Below are positions 7,806 to 17,922 of a stretch of DNA of 64,000 nucleotides, one piece after another. Position numbers and translations under genes: made by a program. Under the pieces are notes generated by a model. It worked only from the letters and a program-made list of their open reading frames with translations, had not been told where the DNA came from and searched no databases. This DNA comes from Chersky-840 sp963848335 (lineage in GTDB: Bacteria > Actinomycetota > Acidimicrobiia > Acidimicrobiales > UBA8190), in assembly GCA_963848335.1 (NCBI GenBank), contig CAWKDD010000001.1:558001-622000 (forward strand). The letters are read 5' to 3'. Position 1 is the stretch's first letter. Every line of letters begins with the position of its first letter.

Positions 7806-10800
7806 GCCGAGCTCGACCGGGCCGGCCGTGAGCCGGCGGGGTGAGGAGCCCGCCTCTTCGTCGGCAATCGGCAGGCCGTCGCGGTAGGTGATCGAGTTGG
7901 TGCGGACCGCCGCCACGCGTGCGTCCGGGGAGGACGATCCCCACCAGGTTGAGCGGGTCCGCCGCGTTGAGCCGCACCGTCTGTCCGCCGCGCTCGGTGC
8001 GGCGCACCCGGCGCAGCTCTTCGACGGCGTCGGGCAGCGCGTACTGCTCTCCGGCCGGTCCCGTCACGAAGCGCCCGCCCCGCACCAGGCCGCGTGCCTC
8101 GAGCCTCCGCAGCGCCCACACCACCTCGCGCCAGGGCAGGCCGAGGTTCTCGCGCGCCATGAGGTCCCAGAACACGACACCCCAGCGGGCCAGGAGCTGC
8201 CCGGCCACCTGCTCGGCCAGCGTGTCGCGGTCGAACTGCTCGTCGGGCGCGCCGGTGGGCAACAGCGCCCAGCGGCCCTCGCCGCCCTCGCGCCAGGTCG
8301 GCGCCCGGCGCGCCCCGGCGCGCAGGCGCTGCTCGTGGCGCTGTCGCCGCTTCCACGCCTGGCGCGCCGAGAGCAGCGAACGCACCGCCTGGAACCCGTC
8401 GGCGGTGACGATGCCCCGCGCCACCAGGTCCCACAGCCCCTCCTCCACCTCGACGGGAAGACGCCCGGTGGCGTTGCGCAGCTCCGAGTGGAACATGGCC
8501 CCCCGGGAGCGCAGGGCGTCGAGCACGTCGCGGGCCGCCCCGTGGGCGGGCTCCGGCGGCACGGCGTCGCCGCGTGCCGCTCTCAGAAGCCAGGGGAGGT
8601 CCTCGCGCAGGGCGAAGGTGACCGGGGTGGCCCGCGAGGGCGTGGCCGAGCCCCGTCGCTCGGTGCCCTCGGCGTCGGCGGGACGGAGGGAGAGCCGGCC
8701 CCAGGCCAGGTCGCCGGAGTGGCACAGGTCCTCGAGCCAGCGGTGCTGGTACCCCTCGACGCGCGCCGGGAGGATGGCCTCCTCCCAGGCCCCGGCCGGG
8801 ATCTCGAAGCCCTGGAGCTGGTCGACGACGGCCAGCACACCGGCGCGGCCCTGGCGCTGGGCCCCGGGGGCGACGTGCTGCCATCGCAACAGGAAGCGCA
8901 CGAGCTCCTGGGCGGTGACGGGCTCGATCTCGCGCCTCAGGCGGTGCTGGGTGTAGGCGTGGATGCGGGCCAGCAGGCGTCGGGCGCACCACTGCTCCTC
9001 CTCGACGCCGGGGTCGAAGCGCCCCCGCATGGCGAAGCCTTCGGCCTCGAGCCGCCCCAGGCCGACCTTGACCCGGGTGGCGGCGAGCCCCGTGCGTTCC
9101 GCCAGCGCGGGCACGGTCACCGGCCCGCTCACCTCGAGATGGCCGCGCACCGTTTCGCCGGCCACCACATCGGCGTCGGGCCCATCGCGCGTCGGGCGCC
9201 AGCGCCGGGAGCCCGGCCGGGGTGCAGGACGCACACCGGGGAAGGCCGCCTCGACCCACCCACGGCGTTCGGTGGCACACCACAACTCGACGCCGGCGTC
9301 GGCGCCGGGGTCGCTCGGGTCGCCGTCGACCGTGCCCCCGATCGTGGCGAGCGCGGCCCGACCCGAGTCGGCCAGGACGGCGAACCACGGGGCGTAGTCG
9401 GTTTGGGGCCGCCACACGACCGCCGAGAGCAGCAGGTCGTGCAGCTCCTCGGGCCCGCGCACGTCGGGTGCGGCTTCGGCCCGCACGCGCTCGAGGGCCG
9501 CGCCGTCGAGCCGACCGAGCGCCTCGGCGTGGAGGGGGAGGCCCCGGCGGAGCTGCACGGCGCGGGTACGGCGCTCTTCGAGCGGCGCGTCGTCGAGGAA
9601 CGTGTAGGGCTTGCCGTTGAGGATCTCGTGCGCCAGCACCGAGGGCTCGGTCGAGTCCACGAAGTGCACGCGCACCGCGCCGCTCTCCATGCGGCCCAGG
9701 AGGGCGACGAGCCCGTCCACGTCCATGGCCTCGTGGAGACAGTCGAGGAGGGTCTGGCGCACCAGGACGTGATCGGGGATCACCACCGGACCGCCCGGCG
9801 TGTTCTCCTGGCAGGCCGCCAGGGCGGGGAAGACCGCCGCCATGAGATCGTCGGCCTCCATGCGCTGGATGGGCAGAGGGTTCTTCTTCCCGCCCCGGAA
9901 CCGCAGGATCGCCAGGGAGCGGTTGAGGTTCCACCGCCAGCGGGCCGCGAACATCGGTGACGCCAGCACCGCCTGGCGCAGCACGGCTTCGGCGGTCTCG
10001 GACCGCAGCAGCCGCGGGGCGCTGTCGAGCGGGAAGCTGTGCTGGGGCCCGAGCGACAGGACCACGGCGTCGTCATTGGCGGCGGCCTGCAGCTCGAAGT
10101 CGAAGGTGGCGCAGAAGCGCTTGCGCAGGGCCAGGCCCAGGCCCCGGTTGACGCGACCGCCCAGCGGAGCGTGCACGACCATCTGCATGCCACCGGCTTC
10201 GTCGAAGAATCGCTCGAACACGAGGTCGTGACGCGTCGGGAGCGTTCCGAGCTCGCCCAGACCGGCCGCCAGGTACTGCACCAGCTGTTGGGCCGCGTCG
10301 GGATCGAGCCCGCACGCCTGCTCGACGTGGGACCGCGCCGCGTCGAGGACAGGGGGGGCTCCGTCCTCGCTGCCGGAGTCGGTGAGGAGCTCACCCACGG
10401 CGCGACGAAGCTCGGAAACCTCCTCGGACAGCTCTTCGGTGCGGCTCGGTGCCTCACCGACCCAGAACGGGATGGTGGGGTGGGCGCCTGCGGCGTCCAC
10501 CACCCGCACCTCGCCCTGGGTCACGCGGCGGATGCGCCACGAGTGCGTTCCCAACAGGAAGACGTCGCCCACCATCGACTCGATGGCGAAGTCCTCGTTC
10601 ACGGTGCCCACTGGTGTGTCGTCGGGCTCGGCGACGACCCGGTAGTCGCCCACCTCGGGGATGGCACCGCCACTCGTGAGGGCGGCTAGGCGCGCCCCGC
10701 GCCTGGGGCGCAACACGGCGTGTACGCCGTCGCGGTGCACGTACGCCATGCGTTTGCCCCGCCCGGTGGCGATGCCTTCGGACACCAGCTCGACCACGGC

Positions 10801-12195
10801 GTCGAAGTCGGCTCGCTCGAGCTCGGCGTACGGAGCCGATCGGCGCACCAGTGCGAAGAGCCCGTCCTCGCTCCATTCCTCCGCCGCAGCCACCTCGGCC
10901 ACGATCTGTTGGGCCAGGATGTCGAGGGGGGCCACGGGGGGGCAGGTGGCGTCGAGACGTCCGGCCCGCACCGCGGCCAGGAGCGCGGCACACTCCACGA
11001 GCTCGTCGCGTGTCATGGGGAAGAGGATCCCCTCGGGGGTGCCGCGGCGCGAGTGGTTGGAGCGTCCCACCCGCTGGAGGAAGGTGGCGATGGCGCGTGG
11101 CGATCCCACCTGGCAGACGAGCTCCACGGGCCCGACGTCGATGCCGAGCTCCAGCGATGCCGTGGCCACGAGGGCTCGGAGATCGCCGGCCCGAAGTCGG
11201 TCCTCCACGCGCAGGCGCCGGTCCTTGGACAAGCTGCCGTGGTGCGCGGCCACCTGCTCGGGCCCGAGGCGCTCGCCCAGGAGGTGGGCGAGGCGCTCCG
11301 AGAGCCGCCGCGTGTTCACGAACACCAACGTGGTGCGGTGGGCGCGCACGTGGTCGGCGATGCGGTCGATCACCTCGTCGAACTGCTCGGTGGAGGACAC
11401 CGCCGCCAGCTCGGAGTCGGGGAGCTCGATGCTCACCTGGAGGCGCCGGGCATGGCCGCAGTCCACGATGGCGGCCTGGCGGGGGGCACCCGCCCCGGTG
11501 AGCAGGCGCGCCGTCTGCTCGATGGGCCGCTGGGTGGCCGACAGTCCGATGCGTTGGGGCCGGGAGCCGAGTTGGAGGTGCTCGAGGCGCTCGAGGGTGA
11601 GGGCCAGGTGCGAGCCCCGCTTGTCGCGGGCCAGCGCGTGGATCTCGTCCACGATGACGGTGGACACGTTGCCGAGGACGGCCCGGCTCCGCTGCGCGGT
11701 GACCAAGAGGTAGAGGCTCTCGGGAGTGGTGACCATGAACGTCGGGGGCGTCTTGATCATGGCGGCGCGGGCGCCCGCCGTGGTGTCGCCGGTGCGCACG
11801 GCCACGGTGACGGGGGGGACGGGCAGACCGAGCTGACGCGCCACCTCGGCGATCTCGGCCAGCGGACGCTCGAGGTTCTGGTGGATGTCGACGGCCAGGG
11901 CCTTGAGCGGGGACACGTACACGACGCGCACCGTCCCCTCGAGGTCCTCGCCGCGCTGCGCGGCGCGATACATGGCGTCGATGGCCACCAAGAAGCCGGC
12001 CAGGGTCTTGCCCGAGCCCGTCGGGGCGGCGATGAGGGTGTCGGTTCCACGGGCGATGAGGGGCCAGCCCTGCTCCTGGGGCGCCGAGGGACCGTCGGGG
12101 AACCGCCGCGCGAACCACGCCGCCACGGCGGGATGGAACCCGTCCATGGCGGCGGGTCCGGCCGGGGTCTCGGCACTGGGGTCCACTCGGGGCAT
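7806..12195 (-). CDS. lhr: Lhr-type large ATP-dependent helicase, frame broken near the C-terminus
   Basis: A very long superfamily 2 helicase (about 1,460 residues, normal for actinobacterial Lhr). Seen in order: Walker A APTGSGKT, motif Ia VSPLKAL, DEIH box (VDEIHALARDKRG), SAT-type motif LSATQRP, motif IV VFVNTRR, motif V ATASLELGIDVG and motif VI QRVGRSNHS. The long Lhr-specific C-terminal half follows. In mycobacteria Lhr is a 3'-5' translocase of the DNA-damage response. The terminal motif VAAVRTNSITYRDGLPIA lies in another frame from about 7916, so one surplus base near 7917-7928 breaks the frame. GGAGGTGAT at 12209-12217 precedes ATG 12195; ATG 12210 is an alternative start. Confidence 0.92.
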
Positions 12196-12277
12196 CGACG
12201 CCCATTTCATCACCTCCCTGTGCCACCGGTGACCGCCCCCCGGTCGGCGCCGGGGGCAGCGGGCTAGAACTGAGGGC

Positions 12278-13150
12278 ATGAAGATCGGTGTCGTGTTCCC
12301 CCAGACCGAGATCGGCGGCGACGTGGGCGCGGTCCGGGCCTACGGCGAGCAGGTGGAGGGTCTGGGGTTCTCCCATGTCCTGGCCTACGACCACGTGCTC
12401 GGGGCCGACCCCGCCGTGCATCGCGGGTGGTCGGGCCCCTATGACCTCGACTCCACCTTCCACGAGCCCTTCGTGCTCTTCGCCTACCTGGCCGCCTGCA
12501 CCTCGCTCGAGTTCGCCACCGGGGTGGTCATCCTTCCCCAGCGGCAAACCGCCCTCGTGGCCAAGCAGGCTGCCGAGGTCGATCTCCTCTCGGGCGGGCG
12601 CCTTCGACTGGGCGTCGGCCTGGGCTGGAACGCGGTCGAGTACGAGGCGCTGGGCAAGACGTTCTCCGACCGCGGCCGGCGCGTCGAGGAACAGGTCGAG
12701 CTGCTGCGGCGGTTGTGGACCGAGCGCTCGGTCACGTTCCACGGCGCCTATGAGACCGTGACCGGAGCGGGCCTGGCGCCGCTGCCGGTGCAGCGTCCCG
12801 TGCCGGTGTGGTTCGGCGCCCAGTCCCCTCCCGCCTACCGGCGCGCCGGGCGCCTCGGGGACGGCTGGCTGCCCCAGGTGCCTCCCGGCCCCAGGCTCGA
12901 CGAGGCCCGGGCCATGGTCGAGAGTGCGGCGTGCCAGGCGGGGCGCCATCCCGATGCGCTCGGAATGGAAGGGCGCGTCACCTGGGGTGAGAAGGGAGCC
13001 GCCAAGCTCGTCGAGCAGGTGGGTCGATGGCGTGGGGCGGGTGCTTCCCATGTGTCGGTCAACACGATGGGAGCGGGGCTCTCGACCGTCGAGGACCACC
13101 TGCGCGTCCTCGGGGAGATCGCCCGGGCCCTCGACCTCTCACCCCCGTGA
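12278..13150 (+). CDS. LLM-class F420-dependent oxidoreductase
   Basis: A 290-residue luciferase-like TIM-barrel enzyme. Marks are MKIGVVFPQTEIGGD at the start, LAYDHVLG, the flavin-site segment LEFATGVVILPQRQ, the strongly conserved DLLSGGRLRLGVGLGWN, and VPVWFGAQSP near the C-terminus. This subgroup (TIGR03619-like) normally uses coenzyme F420 to move hydride to or from small organic substrates. The ATG is divergent from Lhr with only 82 bases between the starts. No partner gene hints at the substrate. Confidence 0.88.
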   Translation: MKIGVVFPQTEIGGDVGAVRAYGEQVEGLGFSHVLAYDHVLGADPAVHRGWSGPYDLDSTFHEPFVLFAYLAACTSLEFATGVVILPQRQTALVAKQAAEVDLLSGGRLRLGVGLGWNAVEYEALGKTFSDRGRRVEEQVELLRRLWTERSVTFHGAYETVTGAGLAPLPVQRPVPVWFGAQSPPAYRRAGRLGDGWLPQVPPGPRLDEARAMVESAACQAGRHPDALGMEGRVTWGEKGAAKLVEQVGRWRGAGASHVSVNTMGAGLSTVEDHLRVLGEIARALDLSPP

Positions 13151-13439
13151 CACCTGCGTGCCACTGCGACGTTGGGAACCACCAGGCCGTGGGGGGCCAG
13201 GGCCTGGCAGTTCCGCGTCGCTCCGAGCAGCCCAACGTGGTGCTGCGCAGGCATCGGATGAATCGAGGATGACGCGCGTCGCCTCTCGGCGCCATCCCCA
13301 ACTCTGAGGAGCACCATCGGCTGTCGGCGTGTCAGGGGGGCCTGCCATGCGCGCCTGGTGACGCGCCGGGCTTGCCACGGTACGATCGGGCACGGTCCAT
13401 GCGGGACCTGGGGCTACGCCAACGGGATGGGGGTGTCCG

Positions 13440-13739
13440 GTGGCAATCGGAGTGCAACTCGATTTCAAGGGCGGCACGCTCGAGCAGTACGACCAGGCTG
13501 CGGAACACCTCGGCTTCCTGCCCGGGAGCCCGGCCGCACCGGAGGAGCTCTTCCACTGGGTCACGAAGACCGACGAGGGCCTTCGCATCATCGACGTGTG
13601 GGAGACCCGCGAGGCATTCGAGCAATTCTTGAAGGCGAAGATCGGCGCGGTGGCGCCCAAGGTGGGTTGGGACTTTCCGCCCGAGGTGCAGTTCTTCGAG
13701 GTGCACAACTACTTCGCCGGCGGTCGGCGCAGAAGCTGA
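13440..13739 (+). CDS. Small dimeric alpha/beta-barrel (ABM-like) protein
   Basis: A 99-residue protein starting at GTG 13440. The pattern (IGVQLDFKGGTLEQYDQAAEHLGF, then LFHWVTKTDEGLRIIDVWETREAFEQFLKAKI) fits the antibiotic-biosynthesis-monooxygenase/ferredoxin-like fold: strand, helix, two strands with the 'DVWETREAFEQF' motif, and a closing strand ending in 'VHNYF'. Members act as small dimeric oxygenases, isomerases or ligand-binding proteins. It converges with the TetR-like gene, whose stop lies 6 bases away. Confidence 0.75.
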   Translation: MAIGVQLDFKGGTLEQYDQAAEHLGFLPGSPAAPEELFHWVTKTDEGLRIIDVWETREAFEQFLKAKIGAVAPKVGWDFPPEVQFFEVHNYFAGGRRRS

Positions 13740-13745
13740 CCGGGC

Positions 13746-15068
13746 TCAGGTCACCAGATCGACGCCATCGCGGCGCGAAGACCGCTCCTCGATGGCGAAC
13801 TTCAGAAGTTGACGCCAATTGTTCTCAGGCCCGATGCCCTTCATCACCTCGGCGAGCAGCGTCTTGGCGGCAGCCCCCGAAGCCAGCACCCTGCTCTCGG
13901 GGTTCAGTTGGTCGAGCAGCTGCTCGACCAACGATTCGATCTCGCGCCAGATGGGAGCGTCGGCCGTGGCCCGGGTGAGCACCCCGTATCGGTCGTTGAC
14001 GGTCTCGACGGCCTCGAGGAGCGCTTCGAGCGCGGCTTCGGTCGCCCGCGGCACTGCTTGTGCCACCTGCCGGAGCTCCCAGGCTTGGGCGAGAGCCGCA
14101 TCGATGCAAGCCACGACCAGGCCTGAACGTGTCGGGAAATACTGGTGCTCGTCGCGCCCTTCGAGGCCGGCTCTGTGCGCCACCGCGGCCCAGGTGGGGA
14201 TCTCGGAGGTGTCCCGCGCCAGCTCGAGCGCACACGCGACGACGCGGTCCCGATCGGGGTCGCCGCTGCTGCGGGAGAGGATCCCGGGTTCGGTCATCGA
14301 CATCGACAGGTCCCACGTCATGGCGACGAGGGGCTCCATCGGATAGCGCTCGGCGTCCACCATCGAGCGGAGCAGGTAGCCGTCGAACAGGCTGTGCATG
14401 GCCACGACGATGTCGCGTTCGGAGTACCCCGCCTTGGGCCTGCGGCCCGTGAGCCTCAGCAGAGTCCTCGTGGCGGCCAGGAAAACCTCGGTGTGGGCGT
14501 CCCAGCTCGCCTGACGATCACGCAGCACCCCGAGCGCGATGGCGTCGGTCTCCTCGGCGGTGATCTCCGCCGCCTCCGGGTTGGCGCTCCTCACGGGGTC
14601 CTGGTGGCGGTGCATGAGCGCGGCTGTGAGGACGAGCAGCCCGACCAGGGTGACATCTTCGGGCGAACGCTGCGCCTGTTCGTGGTAGGCCGAGGCCAGC
14701 ATGGCCTTGACCGCGGTTTCGACCAGTGGGACAGATCCGTCGTCGCCCGCCAGCCGCAAGGGTGTGTCGCCGAAGGCGCGGTAGGCGTTCTCCCAACCCT
14801 GGCGGCTCTCGGGTGTGCTCGGATCGAACACGTGGCGGCACACCACGTCGAACGCGGTCTCGACCTGGGCGTGCTTCTTGAGAAAGCTCTGGAGCGCCGT
14901 TCGTGACGGTCCCGACCCGGTGTCGCCGGCCAGGCCGTCGACGAGCTCCTCGAGGTGCACGGCTCCCCGGGCTCGGGGGCTCCGCAAAGCCGAGAGGGCG
15001 GAGCCCGCACAGAGCCTCGTTGCTTCGCGGGCCAGCTTCCGCTCGTCGATCGCTACCGGCGTCCTCAC
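13746..15068 (-). CDS. Large TetR-type regulator with two degenerate TetR-like units
   Basis: A 440-residue protein, twice the TetR length. The second half has a readable TetR N-terminus: RDRVVACALELARD, then WAAVAHRAGLEGRDEHQYFPTRSGLVVACIDAAL, with the helix-turn-helix and the 'YFPTRSGLV' entry to helix 4. The first half has a weaker copy (EATRLCAGSALSALR, HLEELVDGLAG, then ALQSFLKKHAQVETAFDVV), suggesting a tandem arrangement in which the first HTH has decayed. GTG 15068 is preceded by AGGGGGG at a good distance. It is divergent from the normal TetR gene at 15396. The two-unit reading is my inference from residue spacing. Confidence 0.6.
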   Translation of the reverse strand: MRTPVAIDERKLAREATRLCAGSALSALRSPRARGAVHLEELVDGLAGDTGSGPSRTALQSFLKKHAQVETAFDVVCRHVFDPSTPESRQGWENAYRAFGDTPLRLAGDDGSVPLVETAVKAMLASAYHEQAQRSPEDVTLVGLLVLTAALMHRHQDPVRSANPEAAEITAEETDAIALGVLRDRQASWDAHTEVFLAATRTLLRLTGRRPKAGYSERDIVVAMHSLFDGYLLRSMVDAERYPMEPLVAMTWDLSMSMTEPGILSRSSGDPDRDRVVACALELARDTSEIPTWAAVAHRAGLEGRDEHQYFPTRSGLVVACIDAALAQAWELRQVAQAVPRATEAALEALLEAVETVNDRYGVLTRATADAPIWREIESLVEQLLDQLNPESRVLASGAAAKTLLAEVMKGIGPENNWRQLLKFAIEERSSRRDGVDLVT

Positions 15069-15395
15069 CGAAGTGCCCCCTGAGCTGCGGGTTCCCGAAA
15101 GCCCAATCGGGCATTACTGCCCGTTTCGACCGCCATAAAAGACTTGCAGCGCTTTTTGCGCTCGTCAATCCTCCTGGTCGACACCGTCGGGGGGGCACGC
15201 TGAATCCGAGATCACGAAGCACGAGGCGGCGAGCTGCACCGAACATCGGGACGTGTCCTGCGGGGCGTGTCGGCATCGTCTTCGGCCCGATGGGATCGGT
15301 CCCCCGCGCCGGCGCGGGGGATGTTGCGCGCGCCGATCGTGCCCCACGACAGGTCGGGTGGCGCCACCCGTCATGGTCCGGACCGAGGAGCTTGG
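15069..15395. other. Divergent control region between two TetR-type genes
   Basis: This 327-base non-coding stretch holds a comparatively AT-rich patch (about 15120-15170), a small AGCGC/TTTTT/GCGCT hairpin at 15148-15162, and a long perfect palindrome at 15300-15321 listed separately. Both flanking genes are transcribed away from it, so it should carry both promoters. Confidence 0.5.
15300..15321. promoter_or_regulatory. 22-base perfect palindrome upstream of a TetR gene
   Basis: The arms TCCCCCGCGCC and GGCGCGGGGGA are exact reverse complements with no spacer. It ends 74 bases before the TetR start codon. TetR proteins bind palindromes of 14-22 bases, so this may be an operator, though pure GC palindromes can also act as hairpins. 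There is no direct evidence for either. Confidence 0.4.
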
Positions 15396-16181
15396 GTGGC
15401 AGATGACACGCCTGTCGGGCCCGGGAGGCCCTCAGAGGAGGGGGCTGCGGAGAACGATCCCAAGAGAGCCTCCCCGTCGGGACTGGCCGGTGCGCAACAG
15501 GAGCTGACGCGGACGCGCATCAGGAAGGCCGCCATGGAGGTGGTCGCCCGACGTGGCTTCGACGCCACGGTGCAGGAGATCGCGGATCTCTCCAACGTGA
15601 GCCCCCGCACCATCTTCCGCCACTACGTCAGTCACGACCGACTGATCGCCGCCACCGTGAAGGACATGTTCGAGGCGTGCGGGCACTATCCGATCGAGGG
15701 CCTGCCACGGCTCGTCGACGATCTCGACGGCTACCTGGCGGCCCTACCGCAGGTCGTCGACGACCTCGACGGCTGGCTCGAGGTGGTGGCCTCGACGATC
15801 CATGCCCGCAACGCCCGCATACTCGGAGAGGCCTTCTGGGACATCCACGCCCCCATCAACAAGGAGTCCGAGGTTCTCTCCGAACTGGCCACGATCCGGC
15901 GCGAGTACCGGATCCGGGGGGTGGGATTCCTCGCCGCCCTGGCCTGGCGGACGGCAGGGGGTCGGGGCGAAGCTCCCCGAGACCTGGTGCTCGCCTTTGC
16001 TCTCAACCTCTCGGCGTTCACCACCCAGGCGCTCATGATCGACTTCGACCAGACCCCGGGTCAGGTCGGGGCCTTGACCGCCGACATCATGAAGGCCTTC
16101 ATCCGACGCAAGATCGAGGCGCAGCCTTCGGTCATGGGGGACTTCGACGCGCCCACCGATGCCGACGGAGGAGAGGGCTGA
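15396..16181 (+). CDS. TetR-family transcriptional regulator
   Basis: A 261-residue regulator. After a 30-residue disordered leader comes a canonical TetR DNA-binding domain (about residues 35-82): TRTRIRKAAMEVVARRGFDA, VQEIADLSNVSPRTIFRHY, then HDRLIAATV. The C-terminal ligand domain is helical and unlike any named subfamily I recognise. GTG 15396 is chosen because GAGGAG lies five bases before it; the frame is open further upstream without a ribosome site. It converges with the SDR gene at 16206 and shares a terminator with it. Its ligand and targets are unknown. Confidence 0.88.
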   Translation: MADDTPVGPGRPSEEGAAENDPKRASPSGLAGAQQELTRTRIRKAAMEVVARRGFDATVQEIADLSNVSPRTIFRHYVSHDRLIAATVKDMFEACGHYPIEGLPRLVDDLDGYLAALPQVVDDLDGWLEVVASTIHARNARILGEAFWDIHAPINKESEVLSELATIRREYRIRGVGFLAALAWRTAGGRGEAPRDLVLAFALNLSAFTTQALMIDFDQTPGQVGALTADIMKAFIRRKIEAQPSVMGDFDAPTDADGGEG

Positions 16182-16191
16182 CACCACCGCC

Positions 16192-16222
16192 CGCCACCCC
16201 GACGGCTACCGTCGGGGTGGCG
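16192..16222. terminator. Bidirectional hairpin terminator
   Basis: A 14-base perfect stem (including CCACCCCGACGG and CCGTCGGGGTGG) around a CTA loop lies between the convergent TetR and SDR genes and covers the last codons of the SDR gene. There is no U-tract, as is common for high-GC actinobacteria. Confidence 0.6.
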
Positions 16223-17204
16223 CCGGGGGCAGTCGACCGATCGAGCGCAGGTAGTGCACGGTGTCGGCGAAGGTCTCCGACAGGGGCCGGTAGTCACAGC
16301 CGAGCTCGACGACGGTGGCACTGTCGTCGGTGGGCACTCCGCTGGTCATGATGACGGCTGCTTCCTCGGAGAGCGGTGCCGAGCTCCTGCCCTCGGCCCG
16401 CAGCCGGTCGAACTGGCGACCGAGGTCGATGAGCTCCGCCGCCGTCACCTCCTGGTGCGCGACCTCCACGCCGGCGGCGACGCCGAGAGCGTCGGTCCAC
16501 TGGGCCCAGGTGACATATCCACCACCGGCCAGGAAGCGGCGTGGCCCGCGCCCGGGCTCGACGGCGCGCGACAGCATGGTGGCGAGGTCGCGTACGTCGA
16601 CGACGCCGAGCCCGCCGGGCGGCACCAACATGAACGTCTCCAGGGCGGCGAGCACGGCGCCGAAGCTCCCGTCGAGGTGGGGTGAGAGCGGTCCGTAGAC
16701 CCCGCCGATGGTGAAGCTGGTGACGGGTGCTCCTTCGCTCTGCCACCTCCGCACCACGAGCTCCGCATCCCGTTTGGAGGCGCCGTAGGCAGACAGCGGT
16801 TCCGCCAGCGGTGTGGTGGGGGTGATGACCGGCTCGTCGGTGGGGAGGTGGACCGTGATGGTCGAGGTGTAGACGACCGGGTCCAGCCCGGCGTCGAGGG
16901 CGGCGGAGATCACGGTACGGACCCCGTCCACATTGGCCGTCGTCTTGGGCCCGGTGCCGCCCTCCACCCCCACTTCGCCCGCAGCGTGGACGACGGCGTC
17001 GCATCCTCGCACCGCGGTGGCGACCGAGGCCGGGTCGGTCATGTCGCCCTCGACCACCGAGACATCGACCCCGTGGGGTTCGAGCGCGGGCGCGATGCGG
17101 TCGGGGTTCCGCACCAGGATCCGCACCTCGTGACCGTCACGTCGCAGCGCGGCGACGGTGTGCGACCCGATGAACCCCGTTGCTCCTGTGACGAGGACCA
17201 ACAT
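16206..17204 (-). CDS. NAD(P)-dependent epimerase/dehydratase (extended SDR)
   Basis: A 332-residue extended short-chain dehydrogenase. The N-terminal nucleotide-binding motif is VTGATGFIGSHTVAALRRDG. The acidic segment VVEGDMTDPASV, VVHAAGEVGV and the catalytic pair (STITVH, then AYGASKRDAE with the YxxxK motif) are in place. The later pattern (GGVYGP, VVDVRDLATML, RFLAGGGYVTW) matches atypical SDR/3-beta-HSD-like or dihydroflavonol-reductase-like members acting on nucleotide sugars, sterols or small alcohols. It starts at ATG 17204, divergent from the PAS protein. The substrate cannot be read from sequence. Confidence 0.88.
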   Translation of the reverse strand: MLVLVTGATGFIGSHTVAALRRDGHEVRILVRNPDRIAPALEPHGVDVSVVEGDMTDPASVATAVRGCDAVVHAAGEVGVEGGTGPKTTANVDGVRTVISAALDAGLDPVVYTSTITVHLPTDEPVITPTTPLAEPLSAYGASKRDAELVVRRWQSEGAPVTSFTIGGVYGPLSPHLDGSFGAVLAALETFMLVPPGGLGVVDVRDLATMLSRAVEPGRGPRRFLAGGGYVTWAQWTDALGVAAGVEVAHQEVTAAELIDLGRQFDRLRAEGRSSAPLSEEAAVIMTSGVPTDDSATVVELGCDYRPLSETFADTVHYLRSIGRLPPAPPRR

Positions 17205-17362
17205 GCCCCACCTCTTCCGACCGCGCCGGTCGGCAAGACATTACGTGGCGCTCCGGTGGGTCTCGGTTGTCGGGACGGGCGTCCGGGTACGCTCTCACCC
17301 AGTCCGTCGCCGGCCCGCAACCCGGTCGGGGGCCGACGATCGACGAGAAGGAGCGCGGTTCC

Positions 17363-17773
17363 GTGAGCAGCCCCGAGATGCCCACCTTCGACATCCCCGC
17401 TGAGGTGCTCGCCGCCGTCCCCGAGTTCGAAGGGGAGGGTGTGGCGGTGGTCGTCGTCGATTTCCAGGGTGTCGTGCTCGGGATGAACAAGGCGGCCGAG
17501 GAGCTCTTCAAGATGGAGAGCTCCGACATCGCCGGCGAGTACGTGGAGATGCTCGTGCCCACCAAGAAGCGCTGGGGACACCAGGCCTATCGGCGCGGGT
17601 ACCTGGTGGAGCCCAGGGACCGGGAGATGGACCCCGGCCTCTATCCCGAGGCCGAGACGGCCGACGGGGAGATCGTGCCCATCGTCGGGCGGCTCCAGCC
17701 CGTCACCGTGAACGGGTCCCTGTTCGTGGCCGCCCACCTGGTCCGCGACGACGCCCCCCGCCCCGCCGACTGA
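17363..17773 (+). CDS. Single-domain PAS protein
   Basis: A 136-residue soluble PAS sensor with no visible output domain. The core reads GVAVVVVDFQGVVLGMNKAAEELFKMESSDIAGEYVEMLVPTK in order, which is the beta-strand, N-x-A-x-x-x-LF helix and 'G..v..L.P' of PAS domains, and a final strand (NGSLFVAAHLV). GTG 17363 follows AAGGAG nine bases upstream; the frame is open further up without a ribosome site. Single PAS proteins usually work by partner binding. Lon lies 150 bases downstream on the same strand but has its own leader. Confidence 0.82.
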   Translation: MSSPEMPTFDIPAEVLAAVPEFEGEGVAVVVVDFQGVVLGMNKAAEELFKMESSDIAGEYVEMLVPTKKRWGHQAYRRGYLVEPRDREMDPGLYPEAETADGEIVPIVGRLQPVTVNGSLFVAAHLVRDDAPRPAD

Positions 17774-17922
17774 CCGGGCCCGGCGGGCGGCCCGCCCCTG
17801 ACCAGGCACGACGTCGGCTGTTCGGCCCGGGAATCCCGGTACTCTCCCAGTTGTTGCAAGGTCAACGATTTCCGGCGCGCCCAGAAGGGGCGGGCCGGAG
17901 CGGGAAAGAGATCAGGACGACC

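Noticed and set aside
10720..12267. A 515-codon rightward open frame opposite the Lhr helicase
   Set aside because: The Lhr motifs on the other strand are complete. The rightward translation shows no recognisable motif.
17821..17922. Search for HspR (HAIR) or CIRCE elements ahead of Lon
   Set aside because: Only a small CCGGGA/TCCCGG dyad was seen; it does not match either element.
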